From positions 4,898,001-4,962,000 of the forward strand of contig CANTUR010000193.1 in the NCBI GenBank assembly GCA_947683625.1: DNA of 64,000 bases, in the 5' to 3' direction. Shown here piece by piece: positions 33,303-41,548 of this stretch. The DNA comes from Mallotus nudiflorus (lineage: Eukaryota; Streptophyta; Magnoliopsida; Malpighiales; Euphorbiaceae). Below the pieces are notes generated by a model. The model was not told the DNA's origin. It worked only from the letters and a program-made list of their open reading frames with translations, and did not search any database. A program made the position numbers and the translations under genes. Positions within the stretch are counted from its first letter, which is position 1; each line of letters opens with the position of its first letter.

Positions 33303-34400
33303 CTTTCATTGTGTGCGATTTCTTAGCTTCTATTGTTCTTGATTTTTAGCAAATTTTTGCTCACTTGCTTATTTTTCTTGTTTATTTCATTCTGGAATAG
33401 TCACTTTGAATTTTAAGTTTAATTTGGTCATCATGGCGATGCTAGTACAAGAGGATGATGAATAAACATCCAATTTAGGTATAAATGGGCATGCAAGAGT
33501 TGATAATAACTTGGGAAGCATCAAGATGAAAATTTCAAGCTTCCAAGGCAAGAGTGATGCCGAAGCCTATTTGGAGTGGGAGAAAAAGGTGGAGTTCATA
33601 TTTGACTGCCATTAATACTCTGAAGAAAAGAAGGTGAAGCTAGTTGTCGTAGAGTTTACCAATTTGCACTTGTTTGGTGGGATCAATTGGTGACTAGTAG
33701 AAGAAGGAACCATGATCGACCTATTGAGACATGGGAGGAGATGAAGGCAATCATGTGCAAGAGGTTTGTTCCTACACACTATTATAGAGAATTGTATAAT
33801 AAGCTTCAAAACCTTGTACAAGGATCTAAAAGTGTATAGGAGTACCATAAGAAATGGAGATATCTATGATTAGAGCAAATATTAATGAAGACCATGAGTA
33901 AACAATGGTGAGGTTTTTGCATGGGCTAAATAGAAACATAGCCGACTTGGTGGAATTACATCACTATATTGACATGGATGATATGTTGCACATGGAAATC
34001 AATATTGAGAAGCAATTAAAGTTCAAGAGTTCCAAAGGCAATTCAACTTCTTCTATTTCTTCATGGAAGTCAAATTGGAAGAATGGAGATAAGAGCTTCA
34101 TTAAGGCTAAATTTAATAACAATAAAGGAGGAAACAAATGGGGGAGCACTAAGGCCAAAGATAAAGGTGAGACTCAAACTAAATGATCTCTTGATGTTCA
34201 ATGTTTTAAATGTTTGGGTTATGGGCATATCTCTTCTAACTATCCAAATAAGCGCACCATGACTATGAGGGGTAGCAAAGTCTTTAGTGAAAGTGATGAT
34301 CATGAGTGCGATTTGGAGATGCCTGAGCTTGATGATGCAAGTGATGAAGAGGTTGTAAAAGTCCATCACATGGAGAATTACTTGTTACAAGAAAAATCAT
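33303..34400 (+). pseudogene. Gypsy element B gag remnant with zinc knuckle
   Basis: The leader ends near 33430 and gag begins at the ATG near 33433 (MAMLVQEDDE then a stop). Next come NLGSIKMKISSFQGKSDAEA with YLEWEKKVEFIFDCH, then the capsid-like MKAIMCKRFVPTHYYRELYN, FLHGLNRNIADLVEL (33905 onward) and a basic KSNWKNGDKSFIKAKFNN segment to 34186. The zinc knuckle at about 34200 reads VQCFKCLGYGHISSNYP: the last Cys of C-x2-C-x4-H-x4-C is Tyr, as in the copy at 11400. Several stops and frameshifts prevent function. Confidence 0.8.
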
Positions 34401-34850
34401 GAATGTGCAAACTAAGATGGAGGATGAGGTACAACATGAGAGCATCTTTCACACTAGATGCAAGGTGTAAGATAAGGTATGTTGTATGATCATTGATGGG
34501 GGTAGTTGCATAAATGTAGCTAGTACCATGTTAGTTGAGAAATTGCATTAATATACCATGAAGTACCCTAGGCCTTACATATTACAATGGTTGAATGATT
34601 ATGGGGAGATAAAAGTGACTAAACAAGTAAATATAACATTTTCCATGGGAAAATATGAAGATGAAGTATTGTGTGATCTAGTGCATATGTAAGCTTGTCA
34701 TATTCTTTTAGGGTGTCCTTAGCCAATATGATAAGAGGGCTAATCATAATGAGTTTTCTAACAAATATTCTTTTGTAATGAATGATGTACTCATTACCCT
34801 TAAACCTTTAATGCCTAAAGAAGTGTATGAGGACCAAAAAGTCCTAAAGT
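34401..34850 (+). pseudogene. Gypsy element B protease remnant
   Basis: The plus strand reads HESIFHTRCKV and then CCMIIDGGSCINVASTMLVE, an aspartic-protease active site of the retropepsin type, with Asp and both Gly kept. LQWLNDYGEIKVTKQVNI follows, and later a degenerate remnant of the HILLGxPW motif. Frameshifts and stops break it, including one in the segment at 34560-34740. A Lys/Glu-rich linker follows (34850-35070). Confidence 0.75.
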
Positions 34851-35238
34851 AAAGATTTGAAGAGTTCGAAAAAGAAAAAGCAATAAAAAGAGAGAGAGAG
34901 AGAGAAAGAGTTTGCATAAAAAAAAGAAAAGGAAAATAAGCAAAAGAAGAGTTATGAGAAAAGTAATGAGAAGAGTGAGAAAAAAGTGGAAAAGGAGAGC
35001 TTGAGGGGATGCACAATGAGAAAAAGAAGAGTGATGTGTATGTAAAAGGAGAGTTGAGTGTGAATGAGGTAAAACAAGAGAGAAAAGCAAGTTTTTATGC
35101 AAAGGAAAAGCTTTACTTTTAAGGTAGCCTATGCTTGTACTTATTTACAAGGAATCTTATATGAGCTCTAATGATCTTGACCCTTCTTTGCCTAGTTCTT
35201 TTATGAGATTATTGTAGGAATTTTAACATGTTGCAGAT
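34851..35238 (+). other. Lys/Glu-rich linker and deletion junction in element B
   Basis: A purine-rich stretch (agagagagagag, aaaagaaaagg) encodes a charged linker. It is followed by a remnant of the segment that precedes reverse transcriptase (PSLPSSFMRLL, then EFQHVADLF near 35180-35240). The text then passes directly into integrase (FFKKIIRLHGMP). The expected reverse transcriptase, RNase H and integrase zinc finger, roughly 2.5 kb in the related element A, are missing. Confidence 0.75.
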
Positions 35239-35715
35239 TTGTTCTTTAAAAAGATTATTCGTTTGCATGGCATGCCTAGAACAACTGTGAGTGATAAAGA
35301 TGCTAAGTTTTTAAGCTACTTTTGGAAGACTTTATGGGGTATATTGGGCATTAAACTTTTGTTTTCTACAACATGTCATCCACAAATTGATAGGCAAATT
35401 GAGGTAGTTAATAGAAATTTATCTCAATTACTAAGAATCATGGTTAGGCATAACTTGAAATCATGGGAAGATTGCTTGCCACATATTGAATTTGCTTATA
35501 ATTGTAGTGTGCATTCTTTTACCAATTTCTATCCTTTTGAGATTGTTTATGGTTTTATTCCATTGAGTCCTTTAGATTTGATTGCTTTACCTTTAAGTGA
35601 ACAAGTTAATCTAGATGGAAAGAAAAAGGTAGAATTTATGAAGTCCTTACATGCAAAGGTGCGAGCAAATCTAAGAATGAGCAATATGCCAAACATGCAA
35701 ACAAGGGGTGTGTGA
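35239..35715 (+). pseudogene. Gypsy element B integrase core fragment
   Basis: The 158-codon frame carries the second half of the integrase catalytic core: FFKKIIRLHGMPRTTVSDKD (with the second catalytic Asp), AKFLSYFWKTLW, TTCHPQIDRQIEVVNRNLSQ (the catalytic Glu region), then CLPHIEFAYNCSVHS and PFEIVYGFIPLSPLDL. The first catalytic Asp and the HHCC zinc-binding domain are absent because of the upstream deletion. The enzyme would otherwise insert the cDNA into the genome. Confidence 0.85.
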
Positions 35716-36191
35716 AAGTTGTATTTGAACCAAGTGATTGGGTTTAGGTACATTTGAGCAAAGAAAGATTTCCCACTCAAAGGAAATCTAAGTTGATGCC
35801 ATGTGGTGATGGACCCTTCCAAGTGTTAGAGCGCATCAATGACAATGCTTACAAGATTGACTTGCATAGTGAGTATGATGTAAGTGATACTTTTAAGGTT
35901 GCTAATTTATCTCCTTTTGATTTTGATGTAGGTGCTAATTCAAGGACGAATCATCTTGAGGAAGGGGGGAATGATGCAACCAAGCTAAGCAAGCCCATCA
36001 AATTAAGTGATCCATTGCATTATGAGGGACCAATGATAAGATCAAGGACAAAGAAGTTCAAACAAGCATTGAATTTATTTGTCTTTCACATTATAAGCAA
36101 GTTGGTGGATTCGACTACAAGTACAAGCTTGGAGCCACATGATAAAGAATTCAAGCTAATTAGCTTAATTTCCTATTCTGAAATTAGTTAG
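35716..36191 (+). pseudogene. C-terminal tail of the element B polyprotein, running into the 3' LTR
   Basis: After a stop at 35716 the tail continues: PTQRKSKLMPCGDGPFQVLE, RINDNAYKIDLHSEYDVSDT, FKVANLSPFD, then SRTNHLEEGGNDATKLS. The polypurine tract encodes the EEGG stretch, and the frame continues 220 bases into the LTR (LHYEGPMIRSRTKKFKQALN), ending at 36191. The related family A also runs into its LTR with PITRSRSKK. Some CRM-clade chromoviruses are known to extend their polyprotein into the LTR; I cannot assign the clade firmly. Confidence 0.75.
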
Positions 36192-36864
36192 CTTGAATTG
36201 GATGAATTTTGAAGTTATTTTTTCTATTTTGGAGTCAATAAGGAAGATTCAAGAATATTCTAAGTCAATGTCAATAAGTCCAAGTCAAAGTCAAAGAGTC
36301 AACAAGTCAAAGTCAAGGTTCAATGGTCAACAACCTACATGGCATGTGACATGACATGCTTTAATGCTTAGTTGTCATGAGTTGTCATTTTGCTTAGTTG
36401 TAATGAGTTTTCATTAGTTGTCCATTTTGACTTTTCAAAGATGAGTTTTCATTAGTTGTTTTATTTTTGAAGGAATTCTCTCTAATTAAGGATTTTCCTT
36501 TATAGGAGTCTTTGGGAATAAGTAAGAAACCTTTTTCTTCAAGGATTAGGATGTTTACATACCTATATAAGGGCAAACCCTATGTAAAATGAATTTTAGG
36601 ATTCAAATATTAAAAAGTGAGGTTTTTCCTTAAACTTTGTTCTTTTAAAACTTTGCAAGTTTACTTGAATTGTTTCACATCTACCTTTCATTACAATTGC
36701 TAGGTTAGATTAGACTTAGAATTGTGTGATTGTTCATATTTTCTTGCTTCAATTTAATGAGCAAGGGGTTTAGCTCCATTAACACAACCTATCCTTGATG
36801 ATCCTTGAGCTAGATTTCAAAGTTGATGTGCGTTCTATCTCCATTATATGTAGGGTTTGTATCA
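35972..36864 (+). mobile_element. 3' LTR of gypsy element B
   Basis: It starts TGATGCAACC directly after the polypurine tract gaggaaggggggaa (35958-35971) and ends gtttgtatca at 36864, about 893 bases. It matches the 5' LTR at 31193-32032 but is visibly diverged in indels. The 5-base flanks of the two LTRs do not agree, so no target duplication is visible. Confidence 0.85.
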
Positions 36865-37069
36865 AGTTGGAACCAAATTGTAGAATATAACAAAATTGAA
36901 TTTGATTGGGTTAGTCTATTTAATAAATTTATTTTTAAATGATCCAAAAATTTATTGAGTTAACATAATATTGAGATGGTTGTTAAAAAAAATTATTTTT
37001 TTAGGATGAAAAAAGTAGTCGGGTCATATGTAACTCTTTTTTGAAGTCACATGTAACAAAATCCCAACT
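36865..37069. other. Unassigned spacer downstream of element B
   Basis: No recognisable element or gene. It contains gttggaaccaaattgtag just after the LTR, which only loosely resembles a primer-binding site. Confidence 0.4.
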
Positions 37070-37268
37070 AGTACAAGCTGTCCTGTCAATAGAAAGTTAG
37101 CTGGACACCCAAGTTCTCCAATAACTTCAAGCATAATTATTACTTGCAAATCACAAGCATTTCCCAAAACTCGTACAATAGTTATCCTTCTTGAAGCAAA
37201 CTAGGAAAAACTCCGATAAAGTGATTATCTCTAAGTTGTAAATGAAGATGCTTCTAATTTTCCAAGAA
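37070..37268 (-). pseudogene. Possible leucine-rich-repeat gene fragment
   Basis: The minus strand contains KHLHLQLRDNHFIGVFPSLL and then QEG, with the LxLxxNxFxGxxP spacing of plant leucine-rich repeats of receptor-like proteins. It is followed, after a stop and frame changes, by LLYEFWEMLVIC and related scraps. It is one to two repeats long. Such genes occur as immune receptors, but this is only a relic, perhaps captured or left by older sequence. Confidence 0.4.
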
Positions 37269-37289
37269 TATTCCATGCAAATTAAATGC

Positions 37290-37480
37290 TAGAAGTGATG
37301 GAGAATGGTGGCTGCACATATTTGAAGATTTGGTAAAATGTTTGCTTAGTTATTATAAGTTATTATTATGCTTGGTTTCATTAGTTGTCATTTGTTTAGT
37401 TATTTGACATTAACTGTCATTAGTTGTCATATTTTTTAACGAATCCTCTTAAGTTAAGAATTTTCCTTTAACTAAAGAGG
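37290..37480 (+). mobile_element. Gypsy LTR fragment (family B/C-like)
   Basis: The text gtggctgcacatatttgaag, cttggtttcattagttgtca, cattagttgtcatatttttt, then agttaagaattttccttta is related to the LTR sequence at 58300-58470 and to the B' LTRs. Only this internal part of an LTR is present. Confidence 0.6.
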
Positions 37481-37755
37481 ATTCTTGCTTTGCTTTAGAG
37501 GACAATCATATATTTTGACATTGTAAATTGTCCCAAATGAAAATAAAATAATATTCTATTATCTAAAGTGTTTGTTTAATTGAATATTTATGCATTTGCA
37601 TTTTGTTAAATAAATTTATTATTAAAAGTTGATAATATAAGTTACAAATTTATTTAGTACATATGCTATAAAAAGTTCATCGTTAATAAATTAATATTTG
37701 GGTAATATTAATTAGACTATCACCTTTGTCAAATTTTCTTGATTAGTATGTAATA
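37481..37755 (+). mobile_element. Copia LTR fragment (family E)
   Basis: It matches the LTR copies at 41610-41830 (+) and 46690-46930 (-): shared segments include ttttgacattgtaaa, taaagtgtttgtttaattga, gttgataatataagt, tatttagtacatatgctata and ttaatatttgggtaatatta. It is cut at 37755 by the insertion of element B'. Confidence 0.8.
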
Positions 37756-38555
37756 TGAACCCTAAAACGGGTTAAGTACAAGCATGGAGCTGAATGATGA
37801 AGAATTCAAGCTAATTAGTTTAATTTTATATTTTGAAATTAATTAGCTTAAATTGGATGAATTTTCAATTTAATTTTATATTTTGGAGTCAATAAGGAAG
37901 ATTCAAGAAGATTATAGAAGATGTGAGAAGATTCAAGGATATTCCAAGTCCAAGTCAATAAGTCAAAGTCAAAGTCAAATAATCAATAAGTTAAAAGTCA
38001 AGGGTCAAAGGTCAGCATCCTACATGGGATGTGAAATGACATGTTTCAATGCTTAGTTATCATGAGTTGTCATTTTGCTTAGTTGTAATGAGTTGTCAAT
38101 TTTGACTTTTCAAAGATAAGCTGTCATTAGTTGTCCTATTTTGAAGGAAACCTCCTTATATAAGGATTTTCCTATATAGGTATCTTTGGGAATAAGGAAG
38201 AAAACATTTTCCTTCATGGATTAGGTTGTTTACATGCATATATAAGGGCTAACCCTATGTAAAATTAATTTGGAGAGGATTCAAATATTAAAAGTGAGGT
38301 TTTTCCTTAAACTTTGTTCTTTTGAAACTTTGCAAGTTTACTTGAATTGTTTCACTTTTACCTTTCATTACAATTACTAGGTTAGATTAGACTTAGAATT
38401 GTGTGATTTTTTATCTTTTAATAGCTAAGTATCTTGCTTCAATTTAATAAGCAAAGGGTTTAGCTCCATCAACATAACCTATCCTTGATGATCCTTGGGC
38501 TAGATTTCAAAGTTGGATGTGCGTTCTATCTCAATTATAGGTTAGGTTCGTATCA
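37756..38555 (+). mobile_element. 5' LTR of gag-only element B'
   Basis: It starts TGAACCCTAAAACGGG and ends ggttcgtatca at 38555, 800 bases, followed by a primer-binding site tttggtattagagcc at 38557-38571. It is related to the B LTRs from about its fiftieth base onward but has a different 5' end. The 3' copy at 40048 shares the same start (TGAACCCTAAAAGGG). Confidence 0.88.
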
Positions 38556-39345
38556 GTTTGGTATTAGAGCCAAACTTCAAGGTTTGGTTAACTATCCTTT
38601 TTAATTTTCTTGTATTATTATTCTTCTTCTTCTCAATTCTTCATAGATAAAAAAAATAATTTTTTTTTAAGTGAAACATGAGAGAGCATTCACATCCTTG
38701 AGTGTAAACACGTAAGGAAGTGCTTTGTGAGGATTTTTTTTCCTATATCTTTTCAAACGTGATTTTTTTAGTATAGACATGCATTATTTTCTTAGTAGGG
38801 ATTATCTTTATGTTTATTGGAATGGGTACAATAAATGGCGGAGATTTGATTCTCTTGAATTAAGTGATTTCCAAAAGTGTAAACTTACTTCTTGTAAATT
38901 TTTGGGTTATGTTGCTATATGGTAGGAAGATTTGATGGCATTATGGAGAATGAATGGGCCTAGTGAGATTAAAAATTAGGAGATAATGAAGAGGTTAATG
39001 ACTAGACATTTTATTCCTTATGAAGTTAGGGATAAATTTTATTTTAAATTACAAAGGCTTAAATAAGTTGATGATTATGTTAAAAATTTTAAGTTGTTTG
39101 TAATTGCAAGTGATGTAGGTGAATTTGAAAGGAGGAAAGATGCAAAATTCATCAATGGGCTTAAGAGTGAGGTTACTAAGAAATTGAGGAAAGAAGTGAA
39201 ATTAGAACCTTTTATGCCTTTAAAGGTTATAATTGAACTTGCTTTAGAGTATGAAAAGAAGGTTGGTATTTGTGAGGAGACAATAATGGTATGTGAATCC
39301 AAGGATAATAATGGTGTTGAAGTTAGTGAATTGGTTGAGCAATAA
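38556..39345 (+). pseudogene. Gag-like gene of element B' with primer-binding site
   Basis: After the primer-binding site and a short leader comes a gag-like capsid segment from about 38800: KCKLTSCKFLGYVAIW, EDLMALWRMNGPSEIKN, EIMKRLMTRHFIPYEVRDKF and YFKLQRLK, then the open frame 39094-39345 (FVIASDVGEFERRKDAKFIN, GLKSEVTKKLRKEVKLEPFM, LALEYEKKVG). This is the Retrotrans_gag fold. A few stops occur (for example before EDLMAL). It has no zinc knuckle and no pol follows. The element resembles the known class of terminal-repeat retrotransposons carrying only gag, which depend on other elements for enzymes. Confidence 0.7.
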
Positions 39346-39461
39346 GTTAAGAAGAGTAGGAGGAAGAGTGTCAAATTGAGACTTTACCACCAATGATAAT
39401 TATTGAAGACATTTGCACTAATCGATAAAGTGAAGAGTTTCCATCTTCATAAAGGAATGCT

Positions 39462-39869
39462 TTGGGGATGGAAACCCATGAAGTTGAGACAAAAGGAAAA
39501 AGTGAGTTGAGTGTTAAAAATGAGTTGAGTGAGGAAAGTGAGGACAATGGAAAACACTTGGTGAGAGAAAATGAGCAAGGCATGAGTGAAAAGGAGAAGC
39601 TAGAGATTGAGTGCATCATGAAAGACCAAGAGTTAGTTATTCATCATGATTATACTAAAAAATTTAACCTTTATTTTTCTAGTGTTTTAAAATTTATTTT
39701 GCAGACTTTTAAGCTATATGAAGATCCATTTGATGATATTATTGAAGTTCTTTATGTCCGCAATATAATCTATGGAGTCTTTGCTTATAGCAAGAAGAAC
39801 TTGAGATATTCATGTTTCAAGTTTAGAAGGAAGCAACGTAAATACAATCCTTATAAGTTCGTGGAATAG
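39462..39869 (+). CDS. Unidentified second reading frame of element B'
   Basis: A 135-codon open frame. The N-terminal half is acidic and Lys/Glu-rich (KSELSVKNELSEESEDNGKH). The C-terminal half reads IMKDQELVIHHDYTKKFNLY, LYEDPFDDIIEVLYVRNIIY, GVFAYSKKNLRYSCFKFRRK. I do not recognise it. A diverged copy lies inverted at 63663-64000, so it is a regular part of this element family rather than a chance frame. Just downstream the strand encodes DLRANHLQEGGNN, the tail found before the polypurine tract in related gypsy elements. This suggests that the central pol was lost between the gag part and this tail. Confidence 0.5.
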   Translation: MGMETHEVETKGKSELSVKNELSEESEDNGKHLVRENEQGMSEKEKLEIECIMKDQELVIHHDYTKKFNLYFSSVLKFILQTFKLYEDPFDDIIEVLYVRNIIYGVFAYSKKNLRYSCFKFRRKQRKYNPYKFVE

Positions 39870-40030
39870 AGTTCTATGTTTGATCAAGTTCAAGTTATAT
39901 TGAAGCTTCTTCTAGGGGTCCTTACTTTAAAAGAGAGGCTTTCAATGAAGGTGTTTGTATTTGACCCTGGAGGATTTATGAATTTATCAACTTTAGAAGA
40001 TGGCCATGATTTGAGGGCGAATCATCTTCA

Positions 40031-40520
40031 AGAGGGAGGGAATAATATGAACCCTAAAAGGGATTAAGTACAAGCATGGAGCCAAATGATGAAGAATTTA
40101 AGCTACTTAGTTTAATTTCATATTTTAAAATTAATTAGCTTGAATTGGATGAATTTTCAAGTTAATTTTATATTTTGGAGTCAATAAGGAAGATTCAAGA
40201 ATATTCTAGAAGAAGTGAAAAGATTCAAGGATATTCCAAGTCAATAAGTCAAAGTCAAAGTCAAATAATCAATAAGTCAAAAGTCAAGGGTCAAAGGTCA
40301 GCATCGTACATGGCATGCTTCAATGCTTAGTTATCATGAGTTGTCATTTTGCTTAGTTGTAATGAGTTGTCATTAGTTGTCAATTTTGACTTTTCAAAGA
40401 TGATTTGTCATTAGTTGTCCTATTTTGAAGGAAACCTCCTTATTTAAGGATTTTCTTATATAGGTATCTTTGGGAATAAGGAAGAAAACATTCTCTTTCA
40501 TGGATTAGGTTGTTTACATG
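40031..40520 (+). mobile_element. Polypurine tract and truncated 3' LTR of element B'
   Basis: The polypurine tract agagggagggaa lies at 40031-40042 and the LTR starts TGAACCCTAAAAGGG at 40048. It matches the 5' copy up to ggattaggttgtttacatg at 40520 and then stops, where a copia gag sequence begins, so about 330 bases of the LTR end are lost. Confidence 0.85.
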
Positions 40521-41211
40521 GTGTAGTGCACTAAGTATCATTCTTGATAATCAGAGACTCACTGTACCTAATTTTATTGATTGGCTATATAATCTAAAAG
40601 TTGTTTTGGCTTTTGAACACATTCTATGTGTTTCGGAATAAAGTCCTCCTGAATCCCTTCCAGCTAATGCTACTCAAAAGGAACGTGACACTTTTAAAAA
40701 ATGGAAAGATGATGACATGCAAGCATATTGTATTATATGGGATTCCATGAACACCAAAATGCATAGGCAACATTAGAAGTACACTAGTGCAAAAGAAATC
40801 CTATTCACCTATAAGAGTTATTTGGTGAGCAAAGTAGGACCGCTAGTTATGAGATATCTAAGCGGCTTTTTTGTGCTAAAATAAAGGAAGGAGAGGATGT
40901 TGGAGCTTATGTAAACTCTATGATTTGTTCCATTAAAGAACCTGAGAGTTTATATTTTATGATGGATGCTCAACTCCAAACAGATTTAATCTTACAATCC
41001 CTTATAGAGTCATTTGGGCTATTGCCATTTTTCATATGAATAAATTGAGTGCACACGTAAGGAACTCTTAAATATGCTACTGACAACCCAAAAGGCTATT
41101 CATAATGAAAAGGGGAAGGAAGTTGCTTTAGTTGCCTCTTTTAGTGGGACTAAGAAGAGTAAAGGCAACAAAAGCAAGAAAAGAATTCCTAAAGCTTTGG
41201 GAGGTATAAGC
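40521..41211 (+). pseudogene. Ty1/copia gag fragment
   Basis: The plus strand encodes ILDNQRLTVPNFIDWLYNLK, VVLAFEHILCVSE, a stop, then SPPESLPANATQKERDTFKK, WKDDDMQAYCIIWDSMNTKM and VSKVGPLVMRYLSG. This is the copia UBN2-type gag. Further on it becomes Lys/Gly-rich (KGNKSKKRIPKALGG), like the region before a copia zinc knuckle. Several stops and frame changes are present. It is cut at 41211 by an LTR and at 40520 by the truncated B' LTR. Confidence 0.8.
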
Positions 41212-41548
41212 TGTTAGTGATATGCCTTAGACCAATTATGTAATGGCCATACTATAACTTTGTCATATTTCCATTTTATTAATAAAAGGCATTTTTATTA
41301 TTACTAGCTAATTCCAATCAGTTCCTTAAATAGTTAATACTACCTAAGATCATTAAGTATGTGACTTGATAGTAAAACTTTTAGGTGATATTTGAATTCT
41401 ATTCTAAATTATCCCTAGTCAATCATTATTGTGGGAACAATAATTAATAAAGACTAGTATGAGATTGATTGTTGATTACGTTTTACTGATCATGTATATG
41501 AGATATTGAGTCAAACTTATAGCTACATATTTAGAGAAATAATTACTA
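41212..41548 (+). mobile_element. Copia LTR fragment, same family as the solo LTR at 14108
   Basis: It begins TGTTAGTGATATGCCTTAGA and follows the first 330 bases of the LTR at 14108, through aattaataaagactagt, tgttgattacgttttactga and tatatgagatattga, to gagaaataatta. After that the two diverge abruptly and family E sequence takes over. Confidence 0.8.

Noticed and set aside
34744..35102. Minus-strand Ser/Leu/Phe-rich frames
   Set aside because: They are the complement of the purine-rich Lys/Glu linker of element B; the composition alone creates them. The same applies to 61206-61454.
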